44,853 nucleotides of DNA from Chlamydiota bacterium (lineage in GTDB: Bacteria; Chlamydiota; Chlamydiia; Chlamydiales; Parachlamydiaceae): assembly GCA_013288825.1 (NCBI GenBank), contig JABDBC010000013.1, positions 1 through 44,853 on the forward strand, in the 5' to 3' direction. Position numbers and translations under genes: made by a program. Of the stretch, positions 23,034 through 30,733 are shown one piece after another. Each line of letters starts with the position of its first letter. Position 1 is the stretch's first letter. The notes beneath the pieces are model-generated. The model had not been told where the DNA came from. It did not search any database and was given only the letters and a program-made list of their open reading frames with translations.

Positions 23034-23939
23034 ATGATTATCCTAAAGTCAATCGGTTTTTACTTCGCTATCCTGGGTTTTATTTTAGCAGCATTATATT
23101 CGCTTATTACCGAGAAGCCTCTCCCAGATTCCAAGTACTTCCAAAAACCATCTGAAGCTCCTTTTGAGTATTACATTGCAGCATCCGGCATCATCGAATC
23201 GGAAGACAAAAATATCGAAGTAGGGACTCCTGAACTCGGAATTGTCGAGAAACTATGGTTCAAAGTTGGCGATAGGGTTAAACAAGGTGACCCCTTATTT
23301 CAAATCGACTCGCGTGCTTTAGAAGCTAAATTGAAAGTACAGGAAGCCTCGTTGGAAGTTGCCTTTTCCGATTTAGAAAAGCAAAAAGAGTTGCTTAAGC
23401 GCTACACCACTGTGAAGGATCCTCGTTCTGTCAGCAAGGAGGAGATGCAGATCAAAGACAATGATGTGAAAATCGCCGAGGCCAAGGTTAATGAGGCTCG
23501 CGCTGAGATCGATCAGACCAAGTCTTTGATCGCCAGGCTCATTGTCCGAGCTCCGAAAGATGGAGTCATTTTACAGCAGGAAATTAGAGAAGGGGAGTAT
23601 CTGGATGGGAAAAAAACTTCAATTTTACTGGGAAACCTGGAACATCTCCAAATGAGAGTCAATATCGATGAACAAAATGCCGGACACTTTGAGAAAAATA
23701 GCCCTGCTGTTGCTTTCCCTAAAAACAATACTTTGATTTCAATCCCGTTGACTTTTGTAAGAATAGAACCCTATGTCATCCCTAAAAAGTCTTTCACAGG
23801 GCTCGGAGATGAAAAAACAGACACCCGCGTTCTTCAGGTGATCTATTCGTTCAGTCCTCCAAAAAATTATAATATATATGTTGGACAACAAACAGACGTC
23901 TTTATAAAAAGAAATGCTCAGGAAGTAAAACATGATTAG
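23034..23939 (+). CDS. Membrane-fusion (HlyD/DevB-like) periplasmic adaptor
   Basis: The 301-residue adaptor has one N-terminal transmembrane segment (about 7-25), a lipoyl half-motif (VEKLWFKVGDRVKQGDPLFQ at about 72-91), a helical hairpin (about 95-165) and the second lipoyl half (VRAPKDGVILQQ), followed by a barrel domain. It joins the ABC permease to the outer-membrane factor. It starts 6 nt after the ATPase stop, with an AGG element before it, and overlaps the next gene by 8 nt. Confidence 0.9.
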   Translation: MIILKSIGFYFAILGFILAALYSLITEKPLPDSKYFQKPSEAPFEYYIAASGIIESEDKNIEVGTPELGIVEKLWFKVGDRVKQGDPLFQIDSRALEAKLKVQEASLEVAFSDLEKQKELLKRYTTVKDPRSVSKEEMQIKDNDVKIAEAKVNEARAEIDQTKSLIARLIVRAPKDGVILQQEIREGEYLDGKKTSILLGNLEHLQMRVNIDEQNAGHFEKNSPAVAFPKNNTLISIPLTFVRIEPYVIPKKSFTGLGDEKTDTRVLQVIYSFSPPKNYNIYVGQQTDVFIKRNAQEVKHD

Positions 23940-25398
23940 AAAATTATTTCCTCTAGGATTTCTTTTATTCCTGATGAGCTGTTCCCTTGAACCGCGCTAT
24001 CGAGGACCCATTGTAGAAGTGCCTGGAGAATGGAAATCAACGCAGATACGAGATGCTACTGAAGAAAGTTCCGAAGAACAGGATTCAGATAGTGTATCTA
24101 CCTCACTTGTGGATGACTCTAGAGTCGAAAACTGGTGGGAAATTTTTCATGATGACATCTTAAACTGGCTTGAATTACAGCTTTTGGAAAATAACAAAGA
24201 TCTCTCTGTTGCCATTCAAAAAGTCTTTGAATCGAGAGCCGTCGCCGGTGTCCGTGGAGCCGATCTCTACCCTCAATTAAGCCTTACGCCCTACTACGAA
24301 AACATCGGTGCATTGGTGAAAATATTCGGACTCCCCACTCCCCCTCCCGGATTCCCTCCTCCGCCTACCATCATCCGCACGCATCAGCTATTCTATATTC
24401 TTCCTCTCAAACTTAGCTACGAATTGGACCTGTGGGGGAAAGTAAAAAACACAGAAAAGGCCGCTCTATTGGATGTCGAGGCACAAGAAATGGCCCTACG
24501 CACAACCCTACTGATCCTGACTTCCGATCTCGCCGTTAATTACTTCCGACTGCGTGCCTTTGATGCACAGTTGAAGCTCCTTGCAGACACAACAAAAATC
24601 AGAAAGGATGCCTTGGATATAATCAGAGACCGCTACGATCAAGGGTTTGTGAATTATTCGGATGTTACCCGAGCAGAATCTCTGTTCTATAATGCCGAAT
24701 CCCAATATTTTGATTCCCTGCGCAGCCGCGCTCTTAAAGAAAATATGATTGCTGTCCTCATTGGAGTTCCTCCTTCTGTCTTTACATTAGAATACAATCC
24801 CCTAAATAGCTTACCTCCCTCTGTGCCATCAGGGATTCCATCTGAAGTGCTCCTAAAGAGGCCTGATCTCATGGAAGCTGAGAAGACTGCTGCTTCAGAG
24901 CATGCCATGATAGGGGTTGCCTATGCCTCATTTTATCCCTCCATCAGCCTTACAGGATATCTAGGTTACTCCAGTCCGGACTTAAGAGACTTCTTAACCT
25001 GGAAGAGTCGACTTTGGGCATTCGGAGGAAATATGACGGCCCCCATTTTTGATGGATATCGCAATATTTCCAATTTAGATCTCGCCTATGCCCGTTTCCA
25101 TGAGGCCAGCGGCACCTATCAACAAAGAGTACTAACAGCGTTTAAGGAAGTGGAAGATGCCCTCGTCAACATTAAACTCCAAGCTGAAGAAATGGATAAA
25201 TTGGAGAAATCAGCCCAATCCTCTAAAGTGACTACAGAAATATCCATGGACCGTTACTTGAACGGTTTTGTTAACTACCTCGACGTGGCAGACAGTTGGA
25301 GGATGGAGCTGGAAGCCCAGAGTGGTGTGATTGACTTGCTCGGTCAACAGTACGTTTCAACTATAGAGTTGATCAAGGCTCTTGGCGGCTCATGGTAA
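23932..25398 (+). CDS. Outer-membrane efflux lipoprotein (NodT/OprM/TolC family)
   Basis: The 488-residue channel protein has a lipobox LMSC with Cys17, an EPRYRGP start typical of the NodT branch, an acidic low-complexity stretch (about 40-60), the ENWWEIFHDD block and two repeats of the helical tunnel domain. These include YELDLWGKVKN, FVNYSDVTRAE and the GIPSEVLLKRPDLMEAE block, which is diagnostic. It overlaps the adaptor gene by 8 nt and closes the four-gene operon, so this is a complete tripartite ABC efflux system spanning both membranes. A proline-rich insertion (GLPTPPPGFPPPPT) lies near residue 130. Confidence 0.93.
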   Translation: MIRKLFPLGFLLFLMSCSLEPRYRGPIVEVPGEWKSTQIRDATEESSEEQDSDSVSTSLVDDSRVENWWEIFHDDILNWLELQLLENNKDLSVAIQKVFESRAVAGVRGADLYPQLSLTPYYENIGALVKIFGLPTPPPGFPPPPTIIRTHQLFYILPLKLSYELDLWGKVKNTEKAALLDVEAQEMALRTTLLILTSDLAVNYFRLRAFDAQLKLLADTTKIRKDALDIIRDRYDQGFVNYSDVTRAESLFYNAESQYFDSLRSRALKENMIAVLIGVPPSVFTLEYNPLNSLPPSVPSGIPSEVLLKRPDLMEAEKTAASEHAMIGVAYASFYPSISLTGYLGYSSPDLRDFLTWKSRLWAFGGNMTAPIFDGYRNISNLDLAYARFHEASGTYQQRVLTAFKEVEDALVNIKLQAEEMDKLEKSAQSSKVTTEISMDRYLNGFVNYLDVADSWRMELEAQSGVIDLLGQQYVSTIELIKALGGSW

Positions 25399-25401
25399 AG
25401 C

Positions 25402-26490
25402 CTAATATTTAAGGATTCCTAGTCCCAGAAGCAAAAAATGAATGAGGAAGACACCCAGCAAGGTTTTTTGCTTATGGTAGATCATACCTAATGGAAGGCT
25501 GATCAGAAAAATGCTCGTCGCTTTTACAATACCCAAGGGAAATAAGAGCACAAAAAGGAATGCAGCATTTATGAAGATAGACTTATATCCTCTATCATCA
25601 TTCAAAAAGTTTTCCAAGGATGTTTGGAAGATCCCTCTGGCAATAAATTCTTGAGCCAATGAATAGAACGCAAAAAAACCCCAATATCTTGGTGAAGCAA
25701 GATGATTCATGAAATTCCATCCCTCGAATAGATCAACCAACAGAGTCATTTTTGACAAATAAAAGACAATGCCTAAAACAAGGCCCGTTGATACCAATGA
25801 AAGAAGGATAACACTAGGCCAATGATGAAGATTTACTCCGAAATGTGTCCATTCATAGCGATTATTCCTGGCCACAACGATGATGACTGGTAAGGCAATT
25901 AGCCAAGAAATATAGAGGGCATTCTCTTTAAAAAAATAGAGACTAATCAGAGATATAATGCCAAAAATGAGATACTGATAGAACAGTAACTTTCCAACAG
26001 TCTGTATAAATTGAGTCAAATGCTGGTTTTCTCTAATTGTTTTGACAAGTTGGTTGTTCGAAGATCTAAGTCTGCCGATATTGACGGCAGCCATATTAGA
26101 AATGAGTTTTGTTAGGATATTCGGATATGGGGATAAGGAACTCTTGGAGATTTTAAGAAGCGTTGCAGGCTTCGATGTCTTCACGGTTGTTGACCTCGGA
26201 GAGCCATCCATAAAAGACATTTCTCCAAACATCTCCTCTTTTGGAAGTTTGGCAATGACAACCTGTGAACAGTGTTCTGCATCCCATTTTGAAACGATCA
26301 TCTCGCCATCCAAAACTAAATAAACCTCCGTGTTTTTGTCTCCTTCTTCAACTATAGTTTTATTTGTGGTGAATTTTTCAATAACAGATACATCAACAAC
26401 TTTTCTGATTTCCTCAGCAGACAGATCGTGAAACAAGACCAAATTACTCAGCTGATTTAAATCCACCTGGGATGAGGAATCACCATCCAT
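25402..26490 (-). CDS. Cyclic-nucleotide-binding protein fused to a CPBP-like membrane domain
   Basis: Residues 15-135 form a cNMP-binding domain with an intact phosphate-binding cassette (FGEMSFMDGSPRSTT at 88-102, Arg99). After about residue 165 come seven or so hydrophobic segments resembling CPBP/CAAX-type intramembrane proteases, with AQEFIARGIF at 280-288. In active CPBP enzymes this site reads EExxxR; here the first Glu is Gln and the later His motif is weak, so protease activity is doubtful. It lies 9 nt downstream of the patatin gene and is probably co-transcribed with it. A cyclic nucleotide could gate the membrane domain. The nearest cyclase is encoded at 12083-17188. Confidence 0.8.
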   Translation of the reverse strand: MDGDSSSQVDLNQLSNLVLFHDLSAEEIRKVVDVSVIEKFTTNKTIVEEGDKNTEVYLVLDGEMIVSKWDAEHCSQVVIAKLPKEEMFGEMSFMDGSPRSTTVKTSKPATLLKISKSSLSPYPNILTKLISNMAAVNIGRLRSSNNQLVKTIRENQHLTQFIQTVGKLLFYQYLIFGIISLISLYFFKENALYISWLIALPVIIVVARNNRYEWTHFGVNLHHWPSVILLSLVSTGLVLGIVFYLSKMTLLVDLFEGWNFMNHLASPRYWGFFAFYSLAQEFIARGIFQTSLENFLNDDRGYKSIFINAAFLFVLLFPLGIVKATSIFLISLPLGMIYHKQKTLLGVFLIHFLLLGLGILKY

Positions 26491-26499
26491 GTCTGCTGC

Positions 26500-28362
26500 C
26501 TACTTTGGGTTGATATAGTCACGAAGTTCCGGAAGATAACTCAACTTTTCCATTGCAGCCTCGTAGCCGCGTTGGATGATCTCATGCCTTTTATCAAACG
26601 CAAAAATCTCATATTTGCTGGTGTTGACTTCGAAGAGGAAATCGGCTTGTTTTGACATCGCCTGCTGGTAATTATCTGCAGATAGGGACATGGAAGCCCG
26701 GAGGATTTGAAAGATAGTGTCATAGGATTGAGGTTCCTTATTGAATGGATTAAGCTTTTGAAAGAGAAGTTTCAATCCAGACAGCCATTGTTTGTCTGCA
26801 AAATGACGACGCATTTCATGTCCTCCGCTATTTGAATTGACAGCGATGATTTTACCTCCGGATATGAGATTCCTCATAATATCCACAGGCATATTGTTAA
26901 TGACCCCCCCGTCCACAAGCATATTCCCTTCAGCGTCATAGAAGGGGGGGAAGATGGCAGGAAGGGAGATTGTCGCCCGCACAGCATTGTGAAGGACTCC
27001 TCTATCATGCACATGAATTTTTGACTCAGTCACATTGGCAGAAACACAAAAAAAACGCGTTGTTAGATCTTCAATGAGAGTATCTTCTCCATAATATTCC
27101 CGGAAAAGTTCAGTTACATTTCTTCCTTTGAGCAAGGAAATCATCGGAAAAGTATAATCGCTGGCAAGTGAAACGATTCGTTTGTCATTTTCAAGTGCAA
27201 ACATGTCTTTTTCACCTTTGAGAGCATAGAGTGCTCCAAGACAAGCGCCCATGCTTGTCCCTCCCACAAAGTCTATGGGAATATTCATTTCACCTAGGGC
27301 TTTGATGACACCGGCATGTGAAAATGCACGGGCGCCTCCGCCATTTAGTACCAGTCCTAATGCTTTTCCATTAAAAAAACGCATGAGTTTTGCAAAATCT
27401 TTTTGTGAGCCAAGTTTTAAATGATGGAATCCATGAACAGTTCGCGTTTTAAGCCATTTTCCTGACCCTGTGATGCTCGTTGAATCATCGGGGTGAATGA
27501 TAATCAATTCTATACATGGAAGGGGGGTTTGGTGTGGGGTAGCAAACAGATTGATTTCGATGGAGTTAAACGTCGGATAAGTCGTGTCATCAGCGACGAG
27601 AAGGATTTTGTCGGCTTGTCGTAGGCAGCGTTGCGTCCAAGGAGTCATCTGGCGATCTGTTTCATAAATGATATAGCTATAACTTTGCTCTAGACCAGTC
27701 AGCCAATGATTAATCTCCTGATTATCGGGATCATTTGACATGGTTTGAGCGATGTTTTTCTTAAAATGTTCGTTACAAAATTCTTTGTTGATCAGTAAGG
27801 TAGGCTTGATTTTATTATATTCTTCAACAAGATATTTTATAAAAAGCCTGTGATCGGAATCTCCTGCTGGGGCTACAACAATTGTGTGGATATTTTCCCC
27901 TTCTTGTGTTGGTCTGGGAGGGACGACGAGTCGTTTTATGGCCTTTTTGGCTATATCGATTACTTCACTAGGATGTTTTTTTTCAATATCATGAAAATGG
28001 CTTTGATCAAGTTTTAATGCTAAACTGTCTCGAACAGCACGCACAGTTGCGGTCCTGGGCATATTGGTGAGTAGGGCAATTTCGCCGACTATTTGTCCAA
28101 CGGAGATTTCAGCAACATTCACGGATTCAGATTTTGAGTCTTTTTGAATGTAAACACGCAGCCTGCCATTATAGAGAACATAGAGGGTGGGATCGGATTC
28201 CCACTGTTTAATCAAGGTTTCCCCACTCTCTACAAATACCAAGGACATAGATTTGGCAATGTCTTTTAAGGCTGATGTGTTAAGCCCTTTAAAAGAGTCG
28301 ACAGTAGCAAGAAAACTGATGATATCGGGAAGTTCTTCTGATTGAATTTTTCTCTCTTGCAT
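26500..28362 (-). CDS. Patatin-like phospholipase with N-terminal cyclic-nucleotide-binding domain (NTE-like)
   Basis: The 620-residue protein begins with a cNMP-binding domain (15-130) with cassette GEIALLTNMPRTAT at 93-106 (Glu94, Arg103). A middle region (155-330), similar to that of NTE/RssA-type proteins, follows, then a patatin lipase domain with oxyanion GGGAR at 341-345, nucleophile GTSMG (Ser370) and catalytic DGG (Asp484). The Ser-Asp dyad is complete, so lysophospholipase or phospholipase activity is likely. There is no signal peptide or clear membrane segment. The start is the ATG after a weak SD. It forms a two-gene unit with the cNMP/CPBP protein; both may respond to the same nucleotide. 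Confidence 0.92.
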   Translation of the reverse strand: MQERKIQSEELPDIISFLATVDSFKGLNTSALKDIAKSMSLVFVESGETLIKQWESDPTLYVLYNGRLRVYIQKDSKSESVNVAEISVGQIVGEIALLTNMPRTATVRAVRDSLALKLDQSHFHDIEKKHPSEVIDIAKKAIKRLVVPPRPTQEGENIHTIVVAPAGDSDHRLFIKYLVEEYNKIKPTLLINKEFCNEHFKKNIAQTMSNDPDNQEINHWLTGLEQSYSYIIYETDRQMTPWTQRCLRQADKILLVADDTTYPTFNSIEINLFATPHQTPLPCIELIIIHPDDSTSITGSGKWLKTRTVHGFHHLKLGSQKDFAKLMRFFNGKALGLVLNGGGARAFSHAGVIKALGEMNIPIDFVGGTSMGACLGALYALKGEKDMFALENDKRIVSLASDYTFPMISLLKGRNVTELFREYYGEDTLIEDLTTRFFCVSANVTESKIHVHDRGVLHNAVRATISLPAIFPPFYDAEGNMLVDGGVINNMPVDIMRNLISGGKIIAVNSNSGGHEMRRHFADKQWLSGLKLLFQKLNPFNKEPQSYDTIFQILRASMSLSADNYQQAMSKQADFLFEVNTSKYEIFAFDKRHEIIQRGYEAAMEKLSYLPELRDYINPK

Positions 28363-28471
28363 AATCGTCTTTTTTTACTCTTCATTTTTCCGCATACTAT
28401 TTCAAGATAAAGGTTTTAGTCAAGAAATCAGAAGAAATTAAACCAACAACCAACAGTTCCTCAGCAATTGT

Positions 28472-28490
28472 GGGTATCTGAACTGTTACC
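28472..28490. repeat. Unpaired half-site of the GTAACAGTTCAGATAC module at the murJ stop
   Basis: GGGTATCTGAACTGTTACC is one arm of the shell seen at 18746, 19247 and 36995, here without a partner. On the minus strand its TAA is the stop codon of murJ. The preceding murJ codons also contain repeat-like words (28502-28519). Confidence 0.75.
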
Positions 28491-30120
28491 TATTGGCTTG
28501 ACTCAAACTCCTGTCGCGACCAGCAAGATACAACAAATCAGTCGCATTAATAACGCTCGCCACACCTGCCACAGTCACAACAAACACCCCAAACTGTACT
28601 GAGAATCTCAATAATTGATTAAAGAACCCCTGCGACGTCTGATAAAAATCATATCCATTCCAAATTTGCCATGCAGTGCTTCCTATTCCGCCCCCATAGT
28701 CCCATGCAAAGTCTATGACTACAACAGCAAATGCTGCTACAGAGGAAGCAAAAACCACTTTCGCAACACTTTTCCATAAAACACCCGCATAAATTCCATT
28801 CGAATGAGACAATTTCAGAGCTAACCAAAACACATTAAATAACGCACAAAGACTTGTGCTCCAAGCAACACTTTGAGTGCCATATCCTTTTACAATAACA
28901 AACCAGAAATTGAATCCGACATTAAGAATTACGGAAAATACTGATGCCATAGCTGGGGTTCTATAATCGCCCGTTGCATAAAAAGCAGGGGCCAAAATAA
29001 GCACAAGGGTCATCGGGATTAATCCTATTCCATATCCCCATAAACATTGTGTTGTTCCAATGACAGAATGGGTATTAAAATCTCCCCGGCCGTAAATAAG
29101 CTGAATGGCGGAATCCCCCATCACAAAAATTGCAATGGTAATGGGAAAAGCAAAGGCGATGCTTCGGCGAAGGGCAAACCCAAGAAAATGCTGATAGGTC
29201 GCAAGATCATGAGTCTTGAGAGAGCGTGTGAGAGGAGGGAGTAAGGCTCCAGCTATAGCGATGCCAAACAAAGCTAATGGAAGTTGTTGTATGCGCAATG
29301 CATACCACAAATAGGCAGGACCTTCTCCACTGGCATATCTAGCAAACAGAGCATCCAAGGCGCTGTTTACTTGAACAGCAGCGACACCAACGATTCCAAG
29401 AAAAAGAGGTTTTGCCAAATTTCGAACATCTTTGGAAAACGGATGCATGGGTTTCGAAAACGGCCTTGTTCCATATTGACGTAAGATTGATATAACTTGT
29501 GGAAGAGTGATCAACCACTGACACAAACAGGCTATGATTACCCACCCCGCGAGCCACAACATTGCATCAGAGGAACTTAATTTCCAAAGAGCAATTACTC
29601 CAATTGTCCAAACAAAATTAAAAGCAACAGGAGCGACTCCAGAAGTGAAAAAACGTTTCTCACATTGAAGCAACGAAGCGTTGACCCCAAATAGGCAAAT
29701 AAATAGTAAGCTGGGCATCAATAATAGTGTAAGCAAGAAAATTTCAAAGTTTCCGGCAGAGAGATCGAGCCACAGCAAGGCACCTCCAATGGCAACCATA
29801 CTAATGAATATGATCCCTGATAATCCAATCACAAGAGTAGCAAACAGATCCTTAAAAAACAGACAGGCGCGCTGCGGGTCTAAGATACGCAAAGCTTCAA
29901 AATGGGGGATGAAGGCGGTTTGCAGCGCCCCTTCTCCAAAAAGGCGTCTGAGGAGATGAGAAAAGCGAAAAGCCACGAGAAATGCTGCTATAGATTCTTG
30001 TGTTCCAAACGCAAAAGCCATGGCAACATCACGCATGAGTCCTGAACAACGGCTTAACATTGTTCCGCCGAAGAAACGCCTTGCAGAGTGGATGATTGAG
30101 TGGGTGGAGTCTTCTGTCAT
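28486..30120 (-). CDS. murJ: Lipid II flippase MurJ
   Basis: MurJ moves lipid II across the inner membrane for peptidoglycan synthesis. The 544-residue protein starts MTEDSTHSII, followed by the family N-terminus (ARRFFGGTMLSRCSGLMRDV, FGTQESIAAFLVAFRFSHLLRRLFGEGALQTAFIPHFE), and has about 14 hydrophobic segments. The frame is open upstream to 30204, with another ATG at 30183, but the ATG at 30120 fits the family start; none has a strong SD. The last codons (GRDRSLSQANR) and the stop codon fall within repeat words, so the C-terminus seems to have been rewritten. Peptidoglycan genes are expected in Chlamydiae, which use it for division. Confidence 0.93.
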   Translation of the reverse strand: MTEDSTHSIIHSARRFFGGTMLSRCSGLMRDVAMAFAFGTQESIAAFLVAFRFSHLLRRLFGEGALQTAFIPHFEALRILDPQRACLFFKDLFATLVIGLSGIIFISMVAIGGALLWLDLSAGNFEIFLLTLLLMPSLLFICLFGVNASLLQCEKRFFTSGVAPVAFNFVWTIGVIALWKLSSSDAMLWLAGWVIIACLCQWLITLPQVISILRQYGTRPFSKPMHPFSKDVRNLAKPLFLGIVGVAAVQVNSALDALFARYASGEGPAYLWYALRIQQLPLALFGIAIAGALLPPLTRSLKTHDLATYQHFLGFALRRSIAFAFPITIAIFVMGDSAIQLIYGRGDFNTHSVIGTTQCLWGYGIGLIPMTLVLILAPAFYATGDYRTPAMASVFSVILNVGFNFWFVIVKGYGTQSVAWSTSLCALFNVFWLALKLSHSNGIYAGVLWKSVAKVVFASSVAAFAVVVIDFAWDYGGGIGSTAWQIWNGYDFYQTSQGFFNQLLRFSVQFGVFVVTVAGVASVINATDLLYLAGRDRSLSQANR

Positions 30121-30232
30121 TTTGATAAATGGGATTAGTTGATATGAAATGGATTTACAGATTTTATAATGTTTACAAGTCATTCTTTGCAATGAGTTTG
30201 ACAAACTTTTTCGATCATGATAAGAGAAGTTT

Positions 30233-30655
30233 ATGCACTTATTAGTTTTTACACTTGATGATCAGTATTTCGGGCTTCCTCTTTCTGTGGTTACACAGGT
30301 AACCTCAGCAGTTGAGATTACCCATTTGCCGCATTCTCCAAGCCAATGCATAGGCGCTATCAATTTACATGGGGAGATCACCCCCGTGTTTAGCATGAGA
30401 CGTTTACTAGGATTACGAGAAAAGGAGATCGATCTTACAGATCAATTTGTTATCTGCAATCTGAATAAGAAGATTGTCGGGTTGTGGATTGATAATGCTA
30501 AAAGTGTATCGCAATTCACAAAAAGCGCCTGTACATCAGGCGGTGAGCTCTTTCCAAAAGCAGAAGCACTCGAACATGTCATCAAGAACGACAGTCAAAT
30601 CATCTTAGTCTATGATATCGAGCGCTTACTGCCCTTGGAAGTTCTAAAAAAATAG
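30233..30655 (+). CDS. cheW: CheW-like scaffold protein
   Basis: The 140-residue protein is a single CheW domain (LLVFTLDDQYFGLPLSVV, IGAINLHGEITPVF, VGLWIDNA). CheW normally couples receptors to the kinase CheA. It lies 78 nt before a CheR-like gene on the same strand, with a CACAGAG half-site between them. No CheA, receptor or flagellar gene is in the window, so a non-chemotactic signalling use is likely but unproven. Confidence 0.85.
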   Translation: MHLLVFTLDDQYFGLPLSVVTQVTSAVEITHLPHSPSQCIGAINLHGEITPVFSMRRLLGLREKEIDLTDQFVICNLNKKIVGLWIDNAKSVSQFTKSACTSGGELFPKAEALEHVIKNDSQIILVYDIERLLPLEVLKK

Positions 30656-30667
30656 CAAATATTCCCC

Positions 30668-30712
30668 CTAAAACATCTCTGTAAGAATTTTACCACAGAG
30701 ATCACAGAGAAC
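30668..30712. repeat. Unpaired CACAGAG half-site (module D with its flank)
   Basis: AAAACATCTCTGTAAGA followed by TTTTACCACAGAGATCACAG matches the right shell and flank of the palindrome at 39821-40091 (40076-40118 read on the minus strand) and the left side of 17233. No inverted partner is present. It ends about 20 nt before the cheR-like start codon. Confidence 0.8.
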
Positions 30713-30733
30713 CTGTTTAAATAGTGTTACGCA

